From Lachnospiraceae bacterium (GTDB lineage: Bacteria; Bacillota; Clostridia; Lachnospirales; Lachnospiraceae): DNA of 57,705 nucleotides. The position numbers were made by a program, and so were the translations under genes. The notes under the pieces are model-generated. The model had not been told where the DNA came from, did no database searches, and saw only the letters and a program-made list of their open reading frames with translations. The stretch lies in assembly GCA_015057445.1 (NCBI GenBank), contig SVEI01000011.1, positions 1 through 57,705 on the forward strand, written 5' to 3'. This document shows, piece after piece, positions 34,380 to 43,117 of the stretch (position 1 is its first letter; every line of letters starts with the position of its first letter).

Positions 34380-36725
34380 TTATTTATCTATCTCGCACTT
34401 CTTTTTTAATGAATTATATCTTTGATCTATCTCTTGCTGTATCTTCTCCACTATATGACTATATTCCGGATTAGACAAATGCTTAGTTCGCCCCATCATA
34501 GAAAGCCAATCCACAGCAGGTATTTTCTTCCCCTGTTTTTCTGGTTGATAAGATAACCTTGTCACTCCATGCTCCACTTCGTAAAGCGGGAAGTAACAGC
34601 AATTAACTGCTGCCTCTATAACTCTTCTCTCAGTTGCAGGTTTATCATTCCAATTAAGTGGGCAAGCAGAGATAGCCTTAACGTAGGCAGTTCCACAAGT
34701 CTTTGCATAATAAGCTGCCTTGGCGGCTTTCTTAATAAAGTCAGTAGGGTTTGACTCTGCTACTGTAGCCACATAGGGAATACCTGTAGCAGCCATTATC
34801 TGTGGCATATCCTTATTGAAAAATGTTTTTCCATACTGTTCCCTACCCACATGGGAAGTGGAGCTTTTGGCTCCAAGTGGAGTAGAATATGATAACTGAT
34901 ATCCTGTATTCATATATCCGCCATTATCATACTCAAAAATCAAAAGTCTATGACCACGAAGTGCGGTTCCTATGGCAGAGCCCATTCCTATATCCATACC
35001 ACCATCACCACTAACCATCACAAATACAATATCTCCTGGTGGTATCTCTCCCTTTTGCTGTTTTCTATAACAAATCTCTGCCACACCACTTAAGGTTGCT
35101 GCTCCATTTTGAAATAGATTGTGTACATAAGGTACCCTAAAGCTTGTTCTTGGATAGGCTGTAGTTACAATCATTGCACATCCTGTCTGGAACAAGAACA
35201 CCACTGGGTCTTCTATACCTCTAAGCAACAGATTAAGGTTAACTGGAATACCACAACCAGGACACGCTCCGTGTCCTGGAGCAATACGTGCAGGCATAGC
35301 TGTGACTGCATTTAAATTACCGCCTGTCGCCTTTACAAAAGTCTGATTTTGCTCCGCTGGCTTTATGGCTTCAGTCTCTACATCATCTACTTCATCAACT
35401 TGGGCGCCACTAATCAGTTCAACCTTAGTTGCATCTATATTAGTCTTCTCTGGGGTTATAGGGGCAAATAGCGATTCTTCCACACTACATCCCTCTGCTC
35501 CCGGAGTTACACCATAATAGTCAAAATCCGGTGCATTTTCCTCCTGTGCCAGTTCAAACATCCTTCTGGCATCTTCCTTAAAGAAGTCCTTGCCCCCTAA
35601 GCCATACACCAGGCTTTTTACCCTGGCAGCACTGCCGTACTTTTGAAGCATAGCGCGCACCTCCAGAGAAAGATTTCCGCCGCCGGCGCCGTAGCTATCC
35701 TGTCTGTCAGCCACCATTATATTTTTGGCGTGACCTATAAGCTCATATAGCTCCTTGTTTGGAAATGGCCTTAAGGTGTGAATGGTAGCAACACCAACCT
35801 TTTCTCCTGCTTCTCTCATCTCCTCCACCACTTCTAGGGTTGTATCATAGGACGAACCAAGAAGGACAAGTATGGTATCTGCATCCGGACAGTGACTACC
35901 TTCAACATTTCCATAGAACCTACCCGATAATTCTCCATAGGCTTTAAATATACCTGGTAGCTCACAGCTTACCTGCTCCATGGCAAGATGAAGCTGATAT
36001 CTATTGTTAATCAAATCTGGCTCATTCATATAGGAACCAACAGTAATAGGGCGCTCCAAATCAAGAAATGGATACTTTTCAACCTTTGGGCCTATAAAGC
36101 TTCTAACGGTTTCATCACTATCAAATCTATAGCATCTGCCCTTCTGGTGACTGGTAAAGAATCCGTCATAGGCCACAACCACTGGAAGTCTTACCTGTTC
36201 TGCCAGCTTTAGGGCTATAATATTAAAGTCATAGACCTGTTGAACTGTGGTGGCAAAAAGAATGGGCCAGCCTGCATTTAATAAATACATAATGTCGCTG
36301 TGATCTCCCTTTATGGAAAGTGGACCTGATACAGTTCTACAGACCACATTCATTACCATAGGATATCTTGTTCCTGACTGAACAGGAAACTGTTCTATGG
36401 CATATAAGAGACCATTTGCGCTAGTTGCATTTACCACACGGCCACCAGCCACTGCAGCTCCATAGCATATACCTGCTGCGCTGTGTTCACCCTCTGCTGC
36501 CACCATAACAATGTCTGTCTCACCATTTGCACGCATTATGTCAAGGTTTTCTGCTATCTGGGTCGAAGGCGTAATAGGATAATATCCCATCAAATCATAG
36601 CCAATCTGTTTAATGGCTATGGCAGCTATTTCATTGCCAGATGCATATTCCATTAGCTGATTCTTCTGACAATCATCCCCCGCCACCTTATCTAAATGTC
36701 TATCCCTAAGGTTATCTTCTCTCAT
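34380..36725 (-). CDS. 2-oxoacid:ferredoxin oxidoreductase, fused alpha and beta subunits
   Basis: Residues 25-400 are the alpha part (GNEIAAIAIKQIGYDLMGYYPITPSTQIAE, then AAEGEHSAAGICYGAAVAGGR and TVSGPLSIKGDHSD). Residues from about 475 are the TPP-binding beta part (GHGACPGCGIPV, then VSGDGGMDIGMG, and YDNGGYMNTGYQ). A hydrophilic linker joins them. It oxidatively decarboxylates a 2-oxoacid to an acyl-CoA with reduction of ferredoxin. The substrate cannot be fixed from sequence; branched-chain 2-oxoacid or 2-oxoglutarate types are the likely options. The gene overlaps the gamma/delta gene end by one base. Confidence 0.88.
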   Translation of the reverse strand: MREDNLRDRHLDKVAGDDCQKNQLMEYASGNEIAAIAIKQIGYDLMGYYPITPSTQIAENLDIMRANGETDIVMVAAEGEHSAAGICYGAAVAGGRVVNATSANGLLYAIEQFPVQSGTRYPMVMNVVCRTVSGPLSIKGDHSDIMYLLNAGWPILFATTVQQVYDFNIIALKLAEQVRLPVVVAYDGFFTSHQKGRCYRFDSDETVRSFIGPKVEKYPFLDLERPITVGSYMNEPDLINNRYQLHLAMEQVSCELPGIFKAYGELSGRFYGNVEGSHCPDADTILVLLGSSYDTTLEVVEEMREAGEKVGVATIHTLRPFPNKELYELIGHAKNIMVADRQDSYGAGGGNLSLEVRAMLQKYGSAARVKSLVYGLGGKDFFKEDARRMFELAQEENAPDFDYYGVTPGAEGCSVEESLFAPITPEKTNIDATKVELISGAQVDEVDDVETEAIKPAEQNQTFVKATGGNLNAVTAMPARIAPGHGACPGCGIPVNLNLLLRGIEDPVVFLFQTGCAMIVTTAYPRTSFRVPYVHNLFQNGAATLSGVAEICYRKQQKGEIPPGDIVFVMVSGDGGMDIGMGSAIGTALRGHRLLIFEYDNGGYMNTGYQLSYSTPLGAKSSTSHVGREQYGKTFFNKDMPQIMAATGIPYVATVAESNPTDFIKKAAKAAYYAKTCGTAYVKAISACPLNWNDKPATERRVIEAAVNCCYFPLYEVEHGVTRLSYQPEKQGKKIPAVDWLSMMGRTKHLSNPEYSHIVEKIQQEIDQRYNSLKKKCEIDK

Positions 36726-37828
36726 TACACTTCGCCTCCTTCCATACGCTTCTCTGTCAGATAGGACTCAGAGGTAATATAGCCATCTGGCCCCGACTCC
36801 TCATAGTAATCTGGAGTCCTAATCAACTCCTGATTGGCCATGAAATATTCCTTGTTAGGATGCTCTGATTCCACCCCTCTTACAAGAGCATTTACAGGGC
36901 ACACATCCACACATCTAAGGCAACCCTTGCAGTGATAATAGTCAAGTCCTTGATTCACCATCATCTCTTTTCCCTTGTACTGCCCCTTTGCAAATTGGAA
37001 CACCATATCGGGACATGTGGAATGACACAGGCCACAGTTGATACATCTTTCTTTTATAAACAAAGGTATAAAACCCTGTCTTGATGGAGATAAATCAGCA
37101 AGCACTGTGCTACCAAAACGGGGATTAATTCCACCTATAGGTGCATTTTCATAGCCCCATACAGGCTGTCCCATCTTACTCTCATTACTACATTCTGTGC
37201 CTTCAACATCCATAAGTCTTACTTCGTGAAATCCTCTTCTCAGCCCTTCAAGATTTCCCTCTAGAGCCTCTGGATATTTTTTACCCAATGTATCCCTACA
37301 TATCCTCTCTCCTGCCTCAACATCCTCTAGCCCCATCAGCTTTAAGGCTGCCCCTAGCATTACCATATTGATTCTAGATTTGGTTTCTATAGCAATTCTT
37401 TGAGCCTCCAAGCCATAGACGATACCCATGTTGCACTTAAGTCCACCCACCTTTTCCTGACCTGGCTCCAAGGCTACAATTACAGCGGTATCAGCACTGC
37501 ACCCCTTCCAAACGCTATCATCCTTAAGGAGAGCCTGATGAAATACCACCAAAAGGTCAGGTTCAACCACCGGGTAATGTACTCTAATCTCCTTATCCTT
37601 ATTACAAAGCCTTACAAAGCCCTTAACTGGAGTTCCCGTCTTCTCGGAACCATAGCTAGAAAAGCTGGTGCTGTTTAAATCCAAATATTTTACTCCCAGT
37701 TCCCCAAGCATTTTTCCACAGAGATTAGCCCCAAGACCACCTATGCTTTCTAAGCGAATCTCGTAGTATCCCTTATCAAGCTTTAGCTTGTCATATAATC
37801 CCATTTCCCTACTCAAAGCATCTACCAC
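36725..37828 (-). CDS. 2-oxoacid:ferredoxin oxidoreductase, fused gamma and delta (ferredoxin) subunits
   Basis: Residues 20-190 are the gamma domain (IRLESIGGLGANLCGKMLGE); from about 260 a delta ferredoxin domain carries two 4Fe-4S clusters (CINCGLCHSTCPD and CKGCLRCVDVCP). The start is a GTG at 37828 whose first base is the last base of the rubredoxin TAG, with GAGGTGG nine bases upstream inside rubredoxin. Electrons pass from TPP and the clusters to ferredoxin or directly to the rubredoxin encoded upstream. Confidence 0.88.
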   Translation of the reverse strand: MVDALSREMGLYDKLKLDKGYYEIRLESIGGLGANLCGKMLGELGVKYLDLNSTSFSSYGSEKTGTPVKGFVRLCNKDKEIRVHYPVVEPDLLVVFHQALLKDDSVWKGCSADTAVIVALEPGQEKVGGLKCNMGIVYGLEAQRIAIETKSRINMVMLGAALKLMGLEDVEAGERICRDTLGKKYPEALEGNLEGLRRGFHEVRLMDVEGTECSNESKMGQPVWGYENAPIGGINPRFGSTVLADLSPSRQGFIPLFIKERCINCGLCHSTCPDMVFQFAKGQYKGKEMMVNQGLDYYHCKGCLRCVDVCPVNALVRGVESEHPNKEYFMANQELIRTPDYYEESGPDGYITSESYLTEKRMEGGEV

Positions 37829-37989
37829 TACTCATCCACCTCACTAAAGCTTTCCTTACCCACAAAGCAAAGTGGACACACAAAATCTTCAGGCAAATCC
37901 TGAAATTTAGTCCCTGGTTCTATGTTCAAATCCGAATCCCCAAGCTCCTCATCATAAATCCACCCACACACATCACATACATATTTCAT
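37828..37989 (-). CDS. Rubredoxin, 53 aa
   Basis: A small one-iron electron carrier. Cys5 and Cys8 ([14 protein letters not shown]) and Cys38 and Cys41 ([11 protein letters not shown]) form the Fe(SCys)4 site; [16 protein letters not shown] is the family's conserved approach to the second pair. AGGAGG lies eight bases before the ATG. It is the first gene of the oxidoreductase operon and its stop overlaps the next start. Short, but the motif leaves little doubt. Confidence 0.95.
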   Translation of the reverse strand: MKYVCDVCGWIYDEELGDSDLNIEPGTKFQDLPEDFVCPLCFVGKESFSEVDE

Positions 37990-38003
37990 ACTTTATTCCT
38001 CCT

Positions 38004-38270
38004 TCATATTTTGCCAATACATTCACCATATATTGTCTGTAAATCAAGGAATAATATGTATGAGATGAAATAATTATTGTTTTTTGAATACAAAAAAGTC
38101 CTACAAACTCGCAGGTCTGTAGGACTTAATTTATCTGTCACTTCTTGTAACGCTTTAACATGGCAACAGAATTTAACTACCTTTCCACTTGCCATCTGTT
38201 TATCGTACAACTTGTTGACTTTTCCAATTACTTCATCAATTATCTTCAAGTAAAAAGAATAATCATTCAA
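38004..38270 (-). CDS. Doubtful 88-aa ORF running through a terminator
   Basis: The first 45 codons may be the remnant of a small gene; after that the frame reads straight through the terminator at 38092-38127 (SPTDLRVCRTFLYS is its translation). No family is recognised. It lies between the DUF2625 gene and the rubredoxin operon. A truncated immunity gene or a chance frame are equally likely. Confidence 0.2.
   Translation of the reverse strand: MNDYSFYLKIIDEVIGKVNKLYDKQMASGKVVKFCCHVKALQEVTDKLSPTDLRVCRTFLYSKNNNYFISYILFLDLQTIYGECIGKI
38092..38127 (-). terminator. Terminator at the end of the Rhs/immunity region
   Basis: AAGTCCTACA (38096-38105) and TGTAGGACTT (38118-38127), then TTTTTT on the minus strand. 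It insulates the rubredoxin operon from the genes upstream. Confidence 0.88.
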
Positions 38271-38279
38271 CAGTATAAC

Positions 38280-38900
38280 TTATTGTATTTTTTCAGCATA
38301 ATCAAAATTTAAGTTCATCAACTCATCAAATATAACATTTCTTTTAGTAGCACTATTTATATCACATTCTTTAGACCATAAAAAAGGATATATTAATTTA
38401 CAAGTATTATACTCCATATTTTTACATTCTTCTCTCCAATTATTCCACCGCATAGATTCATAAAAATCATTTATATTTCCCGTTAATGTCCAAGCAATAA
38501 AATCTATATATTTCATACTCATACTTTCCCACTCTAAAGTATCTGGAGCAAAATACCATATTACACTTTTATCAACATGAAACCTTGAAATATTTATAGC
38601 GTATATTCCTCCTACAATATCAGTAGCTACAATAAACATCCCATCCAAATAGCTACTTTTCGCTATGGAATTATGGTGTAACACACCATTTCTATTTTCA
38701 TTCCCATGCCCTAAAATTTTTATCCAATTATCAACAATTATTCCACTACAATTCATCACAACGCTCGCAAGAGCTGAGTCATACGGAATGTTGAGTTTAT
38801 CACATTCATTTTTTCCAATTTCTTTTACTCCATCATATATTATAATGTCATAATTGGACTTACAAAATAAATCTTGTAACTTCTTCCATATATTATCCAT
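38280..38900 (-). CDS. DUF2625 family protein, probable Rhs immunity
   Basis: About 206 residues with GIIVDNWIKILGHG, VATDIVGGIYAINISRFH, WYFAPDTLEWESMSMKYIDFIAWTLTG and YESMRWNNWREE, the conserved blocks of DUF2625. The family is commonly found beside Rhs toxin tips, so an immunity role is likely. The start at 38900 is preferred over a GTG at 38909 because AAAAGGTG then has good spacing. It sits downstream of a small Rhs scrap (38933-38995), with no intact toxin nearby. Confidence 0.78.
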   Translation of the reverse strand: MDNIWKKLQDLFCKSNYDIIIYDGVKEIGKNECDKLNIPYDSALASVVMNCSGIIVDNWIKILGHGNENRNGVLHHNSIAKSSYLDGMFIVATDIVGGIYAINISRFHVDKSVIWYFAPDTLEWESMSMKYIDFIAWTLTGNINDFYESMRWNNWREECKNMEYNTCKLIYPFLWSKECDINSATKRNVIFDELMNLNFDYAEKIQ

Positions 38901-38932
38901 TTTAATCACCTTTTCCTATATTCGTAGTAAAC

Positions 38933-38995
38933 TTAATTCTCTGCATTATCTACTGTTGAGACTACCGCACCGGCAGAATTATAGTTGTAGTAGCT
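38933..38995 (-). pseudogene. Rhs fragment, very short
   Basis: The minus strand encodes AELSFTSYYNYNSAGAVV then STVDNAEN and a stop. The SYYNYNSAGAVVSTV pattern is Rhs/YD-repeat-like, and no start is present. The stretch 38996-39127 holds further short frames without a gene. Confidence 0.4.
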
Positions 38996-39127
38996 GGTGA
39001 AGCTTAGCTCTGCACCGCAGTCCACTCACTGATGTTGCTTCTTATGGTTTGAACAACTGTACACTCTGCTATGGAGAAGTATCCTGTGAAATTAGCTTAT
39101 AAATAAAATTTAAAATATATTTTTAAA

Positions 39128-39823
39128 TCAACATCCAAAATTCGGCTCATAATCATAAACACTACCTATATCTACACATTTTAATTTTAACGGAATACTA
39201 TCAGACGTTAATACAATTTCTGATTCTATTAAAATGTCATTTTTATCTAATATAGCAATATCATATTCCTTTCCTATGTCGAAATTTTCAGCTAGTTTAA
39301 ACATTATTATCGCTAATTTTTTTAAACCTTCATAATTAATTTCAAATAGTACTTCATTTATATTTCCTGAAATATCTATATTGTTATTACTATAAATTTT
39401 GATATCTGCAATATTTTTAAACCCAATCTCATAATCTTCTAAATCATTATCTGCCAGCGGTGGTAATACTTCGATACATTTTTCTGTCCTTAACCTAGGT
39501 TGAATTTCATTATCTAAGCATTTAATTGCATCATAATCATTTAAATAATTTATTCTAAACACAAGAATTGGACTGTTTTTTGTCAAATAGAAGCCAAGTA
39601 CCTGATTTCCAGAAGGCACTCCTCCTAACGGATCAGTGCAAACGTAAAATTTTCTATTTTTTTCAATATCTTCATACATCCATATCAAGTTTTTTGCAAA
39701 CCCAATCAATGCATCTTTATTAAAAGACATTTCAATATAGCTAATTTCCACATTGTTAATTTCTGAAACATTGACTTTTGCAATTTCATACAATATAGAA
39801 CTAGAATTTAATTTGATTTTCAT
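39128..39823 (-). CDS. Hypothetical protein, orphan immunity candidate
   Basis: About 231 residues, acidic, mixed alpha/beta, no membrane segment and no recognised family. The start at 39823 has GGAGG five bases upstream; the longer frame lacks support. It lies 17 bases after a truncated Rhs repeat gene, where a toxin's immunity gene would normally be. Very A/T-rich, like the other genes here and unlike gdhA. Confidence 0.6.
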   Translation of the reverse strand: MKIKLNSSSILYEIAKVNVSEINNVEISYIEMSFNKDALIGFAKNLIWMYEDIEKNRKFYVCTDPLGGVPSGNQVLGFYLTKNSPILVFRINYLNDYDAIKCLDNEIQPRLRTEKCIEVLPPLADNDLEDYEIGFKNIADIKIYSNNNIDISGNINEVLFEINYEGLKKLAIIMFKLAENFDIGKEYDIAILDKNDILIESEIVLTSDSIPLKLKCVDIGSVYDYEPNFGC

Positions 39824-39840
39824 ATAAACCTCCATATTAA

Positions 39841-40195
39841 TTATGCATCATAAGAGTATGAGTCAGTTACTGCACCCGCAGAATCAGTTAACATTATTAC
39901 ACTTCCGTGACCATCAAGAACATAATACCATATATCTTCTGTACCTTCTACACTTATAAGATCGCTACATCTTGTGTATGACGATTTTAAACTACCCTCT
40001 ATATCAGTTTCTGCTACTACCTGTGATAAATCACCACTGTTATCTACCACATATATGGTTGTATCAGTTCCATTAACAGTCTTTGTTGTTCTAGTTCCTG
40101 CGTAATCGTAGGTATAAGATTCAACAGTTTCAGTATAACCATTATGTGTTGTAACACGTATAAGATGTCCTTCCAGGTCGTAGCTATATTCTACG
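39841..40195 (-). pseudogene. Truncated Rhs/YD-repeat fragment
   Basis: The minus strand reads VEYSYDLEGHLIRVTTHNGY, then YTYDYAGTRTTKTVNGTD and YYVLDGHGSVIMLTDSAG, ending YSYDA at a stop. These are standard Rhs YD repeats. No start codon is present at the upstream end, and the core, DPxGY cleavage motif and toxin tip are missing. Confidence 0.8.
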
Positions 40196-40216
40196 TTTTA
40201 CGCATTTTACAAACTT

Positions 40217-40266
40217 ATTAGACTGCCATTATTTTGATATTTATCCTAAAATAATGGCAGTCTAAT
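40217..40266. repeat. Perfect 19-bp inverted repeat
   Basis: ATTAGACTGCCATTATTTT (40217-40235) and AAAATAATGGCAGTCTAAT (40248-40266) around a 12-base loop. There are no real T-runs on either side. It lies exactly at the upstream break of the Rhs fragment, so it may be a recombination scar, a MITE-like remnant or a terminator. Confidence 0.6.
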
Positions 40267-40336
40267 CACACTATTGTTCTCTTTTCCGATTTGACAAATA
40301 AATTATTTTTTTCATCAAAACAAAAAACAATATTTA

Positions 40337-40549
40337 TTATTCATTTAAAAATCTTTCTATAATGATATTAACAAAACGCGATAATATTTTTTCTTCAATA
40401 TAACCACATACAAATAACATAACGATAAATATAATTAATTTGACAATCCATAAGTCAACAAAATTTAATGTGATATATATACTAATACCATATAAAATTG
40501 CATATGTTATCAAATTTGCAATAAAATACCATTTCCCATTTTTTTTCAT
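40337..40549 (-). CDS. Small two-helix membrane protein
   Basis: 70 residues with two hydrophobic segments (about 9-30 and 34-50) and a charged tail. GAGAGG lies six bases before the ATG. No family is recognised. Small membrane proteins in Rhs arrays are often immunity or accessory genes, but nothing shows the function here. The gap 40550-40723 has no gene. Confidence 0.5.
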   Translation of the reverse strand: MKKNGKWYFIANLITYAILYGISIYITLNFVDLWIVKLIIFIVMLFVCGYIEEKILSRFVNIIIERFLNE

Positions 40550-40723
40550 ATTGTACCTCTCTTTATAATTCTAAATATACTGTTTTAATTAGTATTGTCT
40601 TTAATGGTATAAGTGGTGTTAATGTATTTATTGATGAATTTAATTTTATCGGAATTCTAACGAGTGAACTACCCAAACCATAAAAAATAAACCCCGTTGC
40701 TATTTGAAATTCATACTAATTTA

Positions 40724-41266
40724 TTAGTATGAGTTTAATATATCAAAATATTTTTTTCGTAATTCAACAGTCATATTCTGATAAGTGTATTCAAAAGCAT
40801 CTTCTTTTGTTACAACATTTTGATTAATACAACATAACGTGTCTTTATTTTTTCCCAAATATACACGTGGAAGATTGTGTAATGCACATAACAAATAATA
40901 AATCTTTATTTTAGATACAAACATTTTTTTCATTTCGTGCATTAAATCATAAAATAGTATTTTCATCATATTATTTATTTCTGTATAACATAATCCATGC
41001 GTCAATTTGTAATTGTTTATGACTTTAAATTGATAAAATTTACCAATTTGTTCATTATTTTTACATTGGTACATAAATTTATTAATATATGATTCAATTT
41101 TTGTAACATCTTCTTCTGAAATTAATTCTAATAATCCGTTTAGAAGGAATATATGTTTTTTTAGAATTTTTTTATACTTTCCATTCCACCTAATTCCATA
41201 ACATCTTCCTTTTTCTGCTACAATTCCAATGTACAATAGTTCTCCTATAACATCTTCTATAATCAT
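40724..41266 (-). CDS. Probable cognate immunity protein of the 41267-41494 toxin tip
   Basis: 180 residues, mostly helical, Lys/Asn/Ile-rich, no recognised family. The ATG directly follows the stop codon of the toxin tip (TAAATG) with GGGTGG eight bases upstream, so translation is coupled. This arrangement is typical for toxin-immunity pairs. Confidence 0.6.
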   Translation of the reverse strand: MIIEDVIGELLYIGIVAEKGRCYGIRWNGKYKKILKKHIFLLNGLLELISEEDVTKIESYINKFMYQCKNNEQIGKFYQFKVINNYKLTHGLCYTEINNMMKILFYDLMHEMKKMFVSKIKIYYLLCALHNLPRVYLGKNKDTLCCINQNVVTKEDAFEYTYQNMTVELRKKYFDILNSY

Positions 41267-41494
41267 TTAATCAACCACCCTTATTGTAATTTCCCATACT
41301 TCGTACCATGATTTAGTCCAATGCACCTTAAATGACGAAGGTATTTGTGTTGTTGGACTGTAATTTTGAGCTATCTCCATAACTCTACTTTTGCTAATCA
41401 CAGTTTGACCTGGTCTTAAACCTGATTTTTCTAGCTTTCCAAGTGCATCATAAAACAAAGTATCAAATTCATTACTTATACCAGCACCTTCCAT
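41267..41494 (-). CDS. Rhs C-terminal toxin tip, probably frameshifted from its core
   Basis: 75 residues (DTLFYDALGKLEKSGLRPGQ, SRVMEIAQNYSP, WYEVWEITIRVVD). It overlaps the end of the Rhs-core frame (41472-41909) in another frame; joining them needs a single-base shift near 41480-41495. That suggests one former Rhs toxin whose tip is now out of frame. The toxin activity is not recognised. Confidence 0.55.
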   Translation of the reverse strand: MEGAGISNEFDTLFYDALGKLEKSGLRPGQTVISKSRVMEIAQNYSPTTQIPSSFKVHWTKSWYEVWEITIRVVD

Positions 41495-41909
41495 TCATTA
41501 CTAGCAATGCTTCCTTTAGTATCTCTTTAAAGCCTCCACCACCAAGCGCAGCATCTATACCACCTAACAATGCACCTGCCAGACCACCTACTATTGTATT
41601 GGCTATATCAAATTTCACTGGTGATATGAGAATCTGCGATATACTCAGACAAGCAACAAAATCAGCTACAGGCGAATATCCACTCGGGTCTATATTCATT
41701 ACCGGATTAGCATTGGCATACATATACTTGTGCAAGCTTGCCGGTTCGTATATGTTACCCTGATAGCTGTCCATAGTTGCGAAGGTTCCTGTACTTGGGT
41801 TCATATATCTTGCTCTTAAATAGTACAATCCTGTATTAGCATTATACTGTTCACCCACATACAGATAATCGTATTCTGTGCCCTTAATGATATTTGACCT
41901 TGGGCTCCG
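41472..41909 (-). pseudogene. Rhs repeat-associated core fragment
   Basis: Contains the Rhs core signature: EYDYLYVGEQYNANTGLYYL, RARYMNPSTGTF, ASLHKYMYANANPVMNIDPSGY. The DPSGY motif marks the junction to the variable toxin tip. The frame is closed by a stop at 41910-41912 and has no start or upstream repeats. After the core comes a Gly/Ala-rich hydrophobic segment, then the frame ends at 41472. Confidence 0.85.
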
Positions 41910-41930
41910 TTATAGTTTTAGGTATATGGT

Positions 41931-42340
41931 TTAATTTTCTTTCAATGCATGTAACTCATATTTTTCACAAATAATTTCCATGCACACCTCATTACCATTA
42001 ATCAAAATCAAATATAACTTATCAGAATTCGAAACATTCATATTATAACCATATTTATAATATGTTAATGAGTTTTCTACTTCTTCGACGTTTAATTCTT
42101 TTATATAAACATCAGCTATAAAATACGAAAAAACTTCATCTTCATAAAAATCATTTTCTATACAACATTTTAATATTTTAATACAATGGAGATTCTTATA
42201 AAAATCTCCATTGTACGAATTAGAAAAAGTAAACTCAATATGATTATTTTTTTGAATTATACCTCATCTAAATTTACATTTTGCATCAATATGTCCATAT
42301 TTTCCCACCATATATATTTAGGTATTTTAAAAATATTCAT
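41931..42340 (-). pseudogene. Frameshifted gene, orphan immunity-like
   Basis: The ATG at 42340 has AAAGGAG upstream and opens MNIFKIPKYIWWENMDILMQ, which hits TAA after NVNLDEV. One base offset later the frame continues without interruption (IQKNNHIEFTFSNSYNGD ... LYLILINGNEVCMEIICEKY) to a stop at 41931. The total length, 410 bases, is not divisible by three, fitting a one-base indel. No family is recognised; the size and position suggest an immunity gene. Confidence 0.65.
42182..42215. repeat. 13-bp perfect inverted repeat inside a broken gene
   Basis: TACAATGGAGATT (42182-42194) and AATCTCCATTGTA (42203-42215) around an 8-base loop, within the second half of the frameshifted gene. Confidence 0.6.
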
Positions 42341-42389
42341 TCCTATTCTCCTTTCATCCAAGAAGCTTCTCCATTTCATTTGTACGGCT

Positions 42390-42706
42390 TTACTCTTCCG
42401 TTATGGTATGTTCTTTTTTATTATTACTTGAAATAAATTCTCTCACTTCCATTAAAATAAGTGCTAGCTTATTTTTCCCAGAGTGATCTTTGCCACATCC
42501 CCAATAATAATCGTTAATTGTCTGTTCAATAATAATCTCATTACCAGTAGATAAGAGAATATCTTTAATCTCATCATTTTGTGTGAATTTAGCCAGTACT
42601 GCTTTCCACATAATGTCATCTTTTACCGTCTAACTCAAAGTCGTAATGCGCAAAATTTGAAAAACAACCATACTTACCATTAATTTTATAAAAATATATT
42701 GCCATA
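42390..42706 (-). pseudogene. NADAR (YbiA-like) gene with internal deletion
   Basis: The ATG at 42706 has AGGAG upstream and gives MAIYFYKINGKYGCFSNFAH then YDFELDGKR and a stop: the NADAR N-terminus. Directly downstream, in another frame, DIMWKAVLAKFTQNDEIKDI, LLSTGNEIIIEQTIND and YYWGCGKDHSGKNKLALILM give the NADAR C-terminal half. The stretch normally between them (the WPTSEHYFQA region) is missing, so the gene is deleted and frameshifted. NADAR proteins act on ADP-ribosyl conjugates; some reverse guanine ADP-ribosylation. Confidence 0.75.
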
Positions 42707-42709
42707 ATA

Positions 42710-43117
42710 TCATCTCCTAAGACTCATTATCCATTTATCAAAATATTCTAATTGTTCATCTATTGTTGCATATTCATCCAACGTGCAAATATCAAATATA
42801 TCAACTAATGAACTCATTCTAGCCTGTTCTCCATATGTTAGTGTATATGCTTTTCGTCCTGTCCCCATATTGAGTAGCATTCCAGATGGATAAACATTCC
42901 TACAACAACCTTTGCATAATAATTTGATATTAAGCTTTTCAAGTTTTTTCCTTATCTCAACTAATGCAACAAAATAATTTTCTCCATATTCTTCAAATTG
43001 TAATTTTCCACATGAAAACTTGATTACAACACAATCATCATTTTCTTTTAATTCTATTAATGCATTTATTTCTTGTTCTTTCTCTATACATAAAATATTA
43101 CATATTTCTTTATCCAT
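42710..43117 (-). CDS. Probable immunity protein coupled to an Rhs toxin tail
   Basis: 135 residues; LCKGCCRNVYPSGMLLNMGTGRKAY lies mid-protein, then a helical C-terminus (IDEQLEYFDKWIMSLRR). I recall similar small proteins beside toxin genes but cannot name the family. The ATG at 43117 overlaps the TGA of the toxin tail and GGAGG is six bases upstream, so it was translationally coupled to that toxin. The gene itself is intact. Confidence 0.65.
   Translation of the reverse strand: MDKEICNILCIEKEQEINALIELKENDDCVVIKFSCGKLQFEEYGENYFVALVEIRKKLEKLNIKLLCKGCCRNVYPSGMLLNMGTGRKAYTLTYGEQARMSSLVDIFDICTLDEYATIDEQLEYFDKWIMSLRR

Noticed and set aside
38092-38127. Coding extension of the 38004-38270 frame
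   Set aside because: The stretch is a perfect T-tailed terminator hairpin; the frame through it is accidental.
42186-42431. Plus-strand 81-aa frame
   Set aside because: It is the antisense shadow of the frameshifted minus-strand gene and the NADAR remnant, with no SD.
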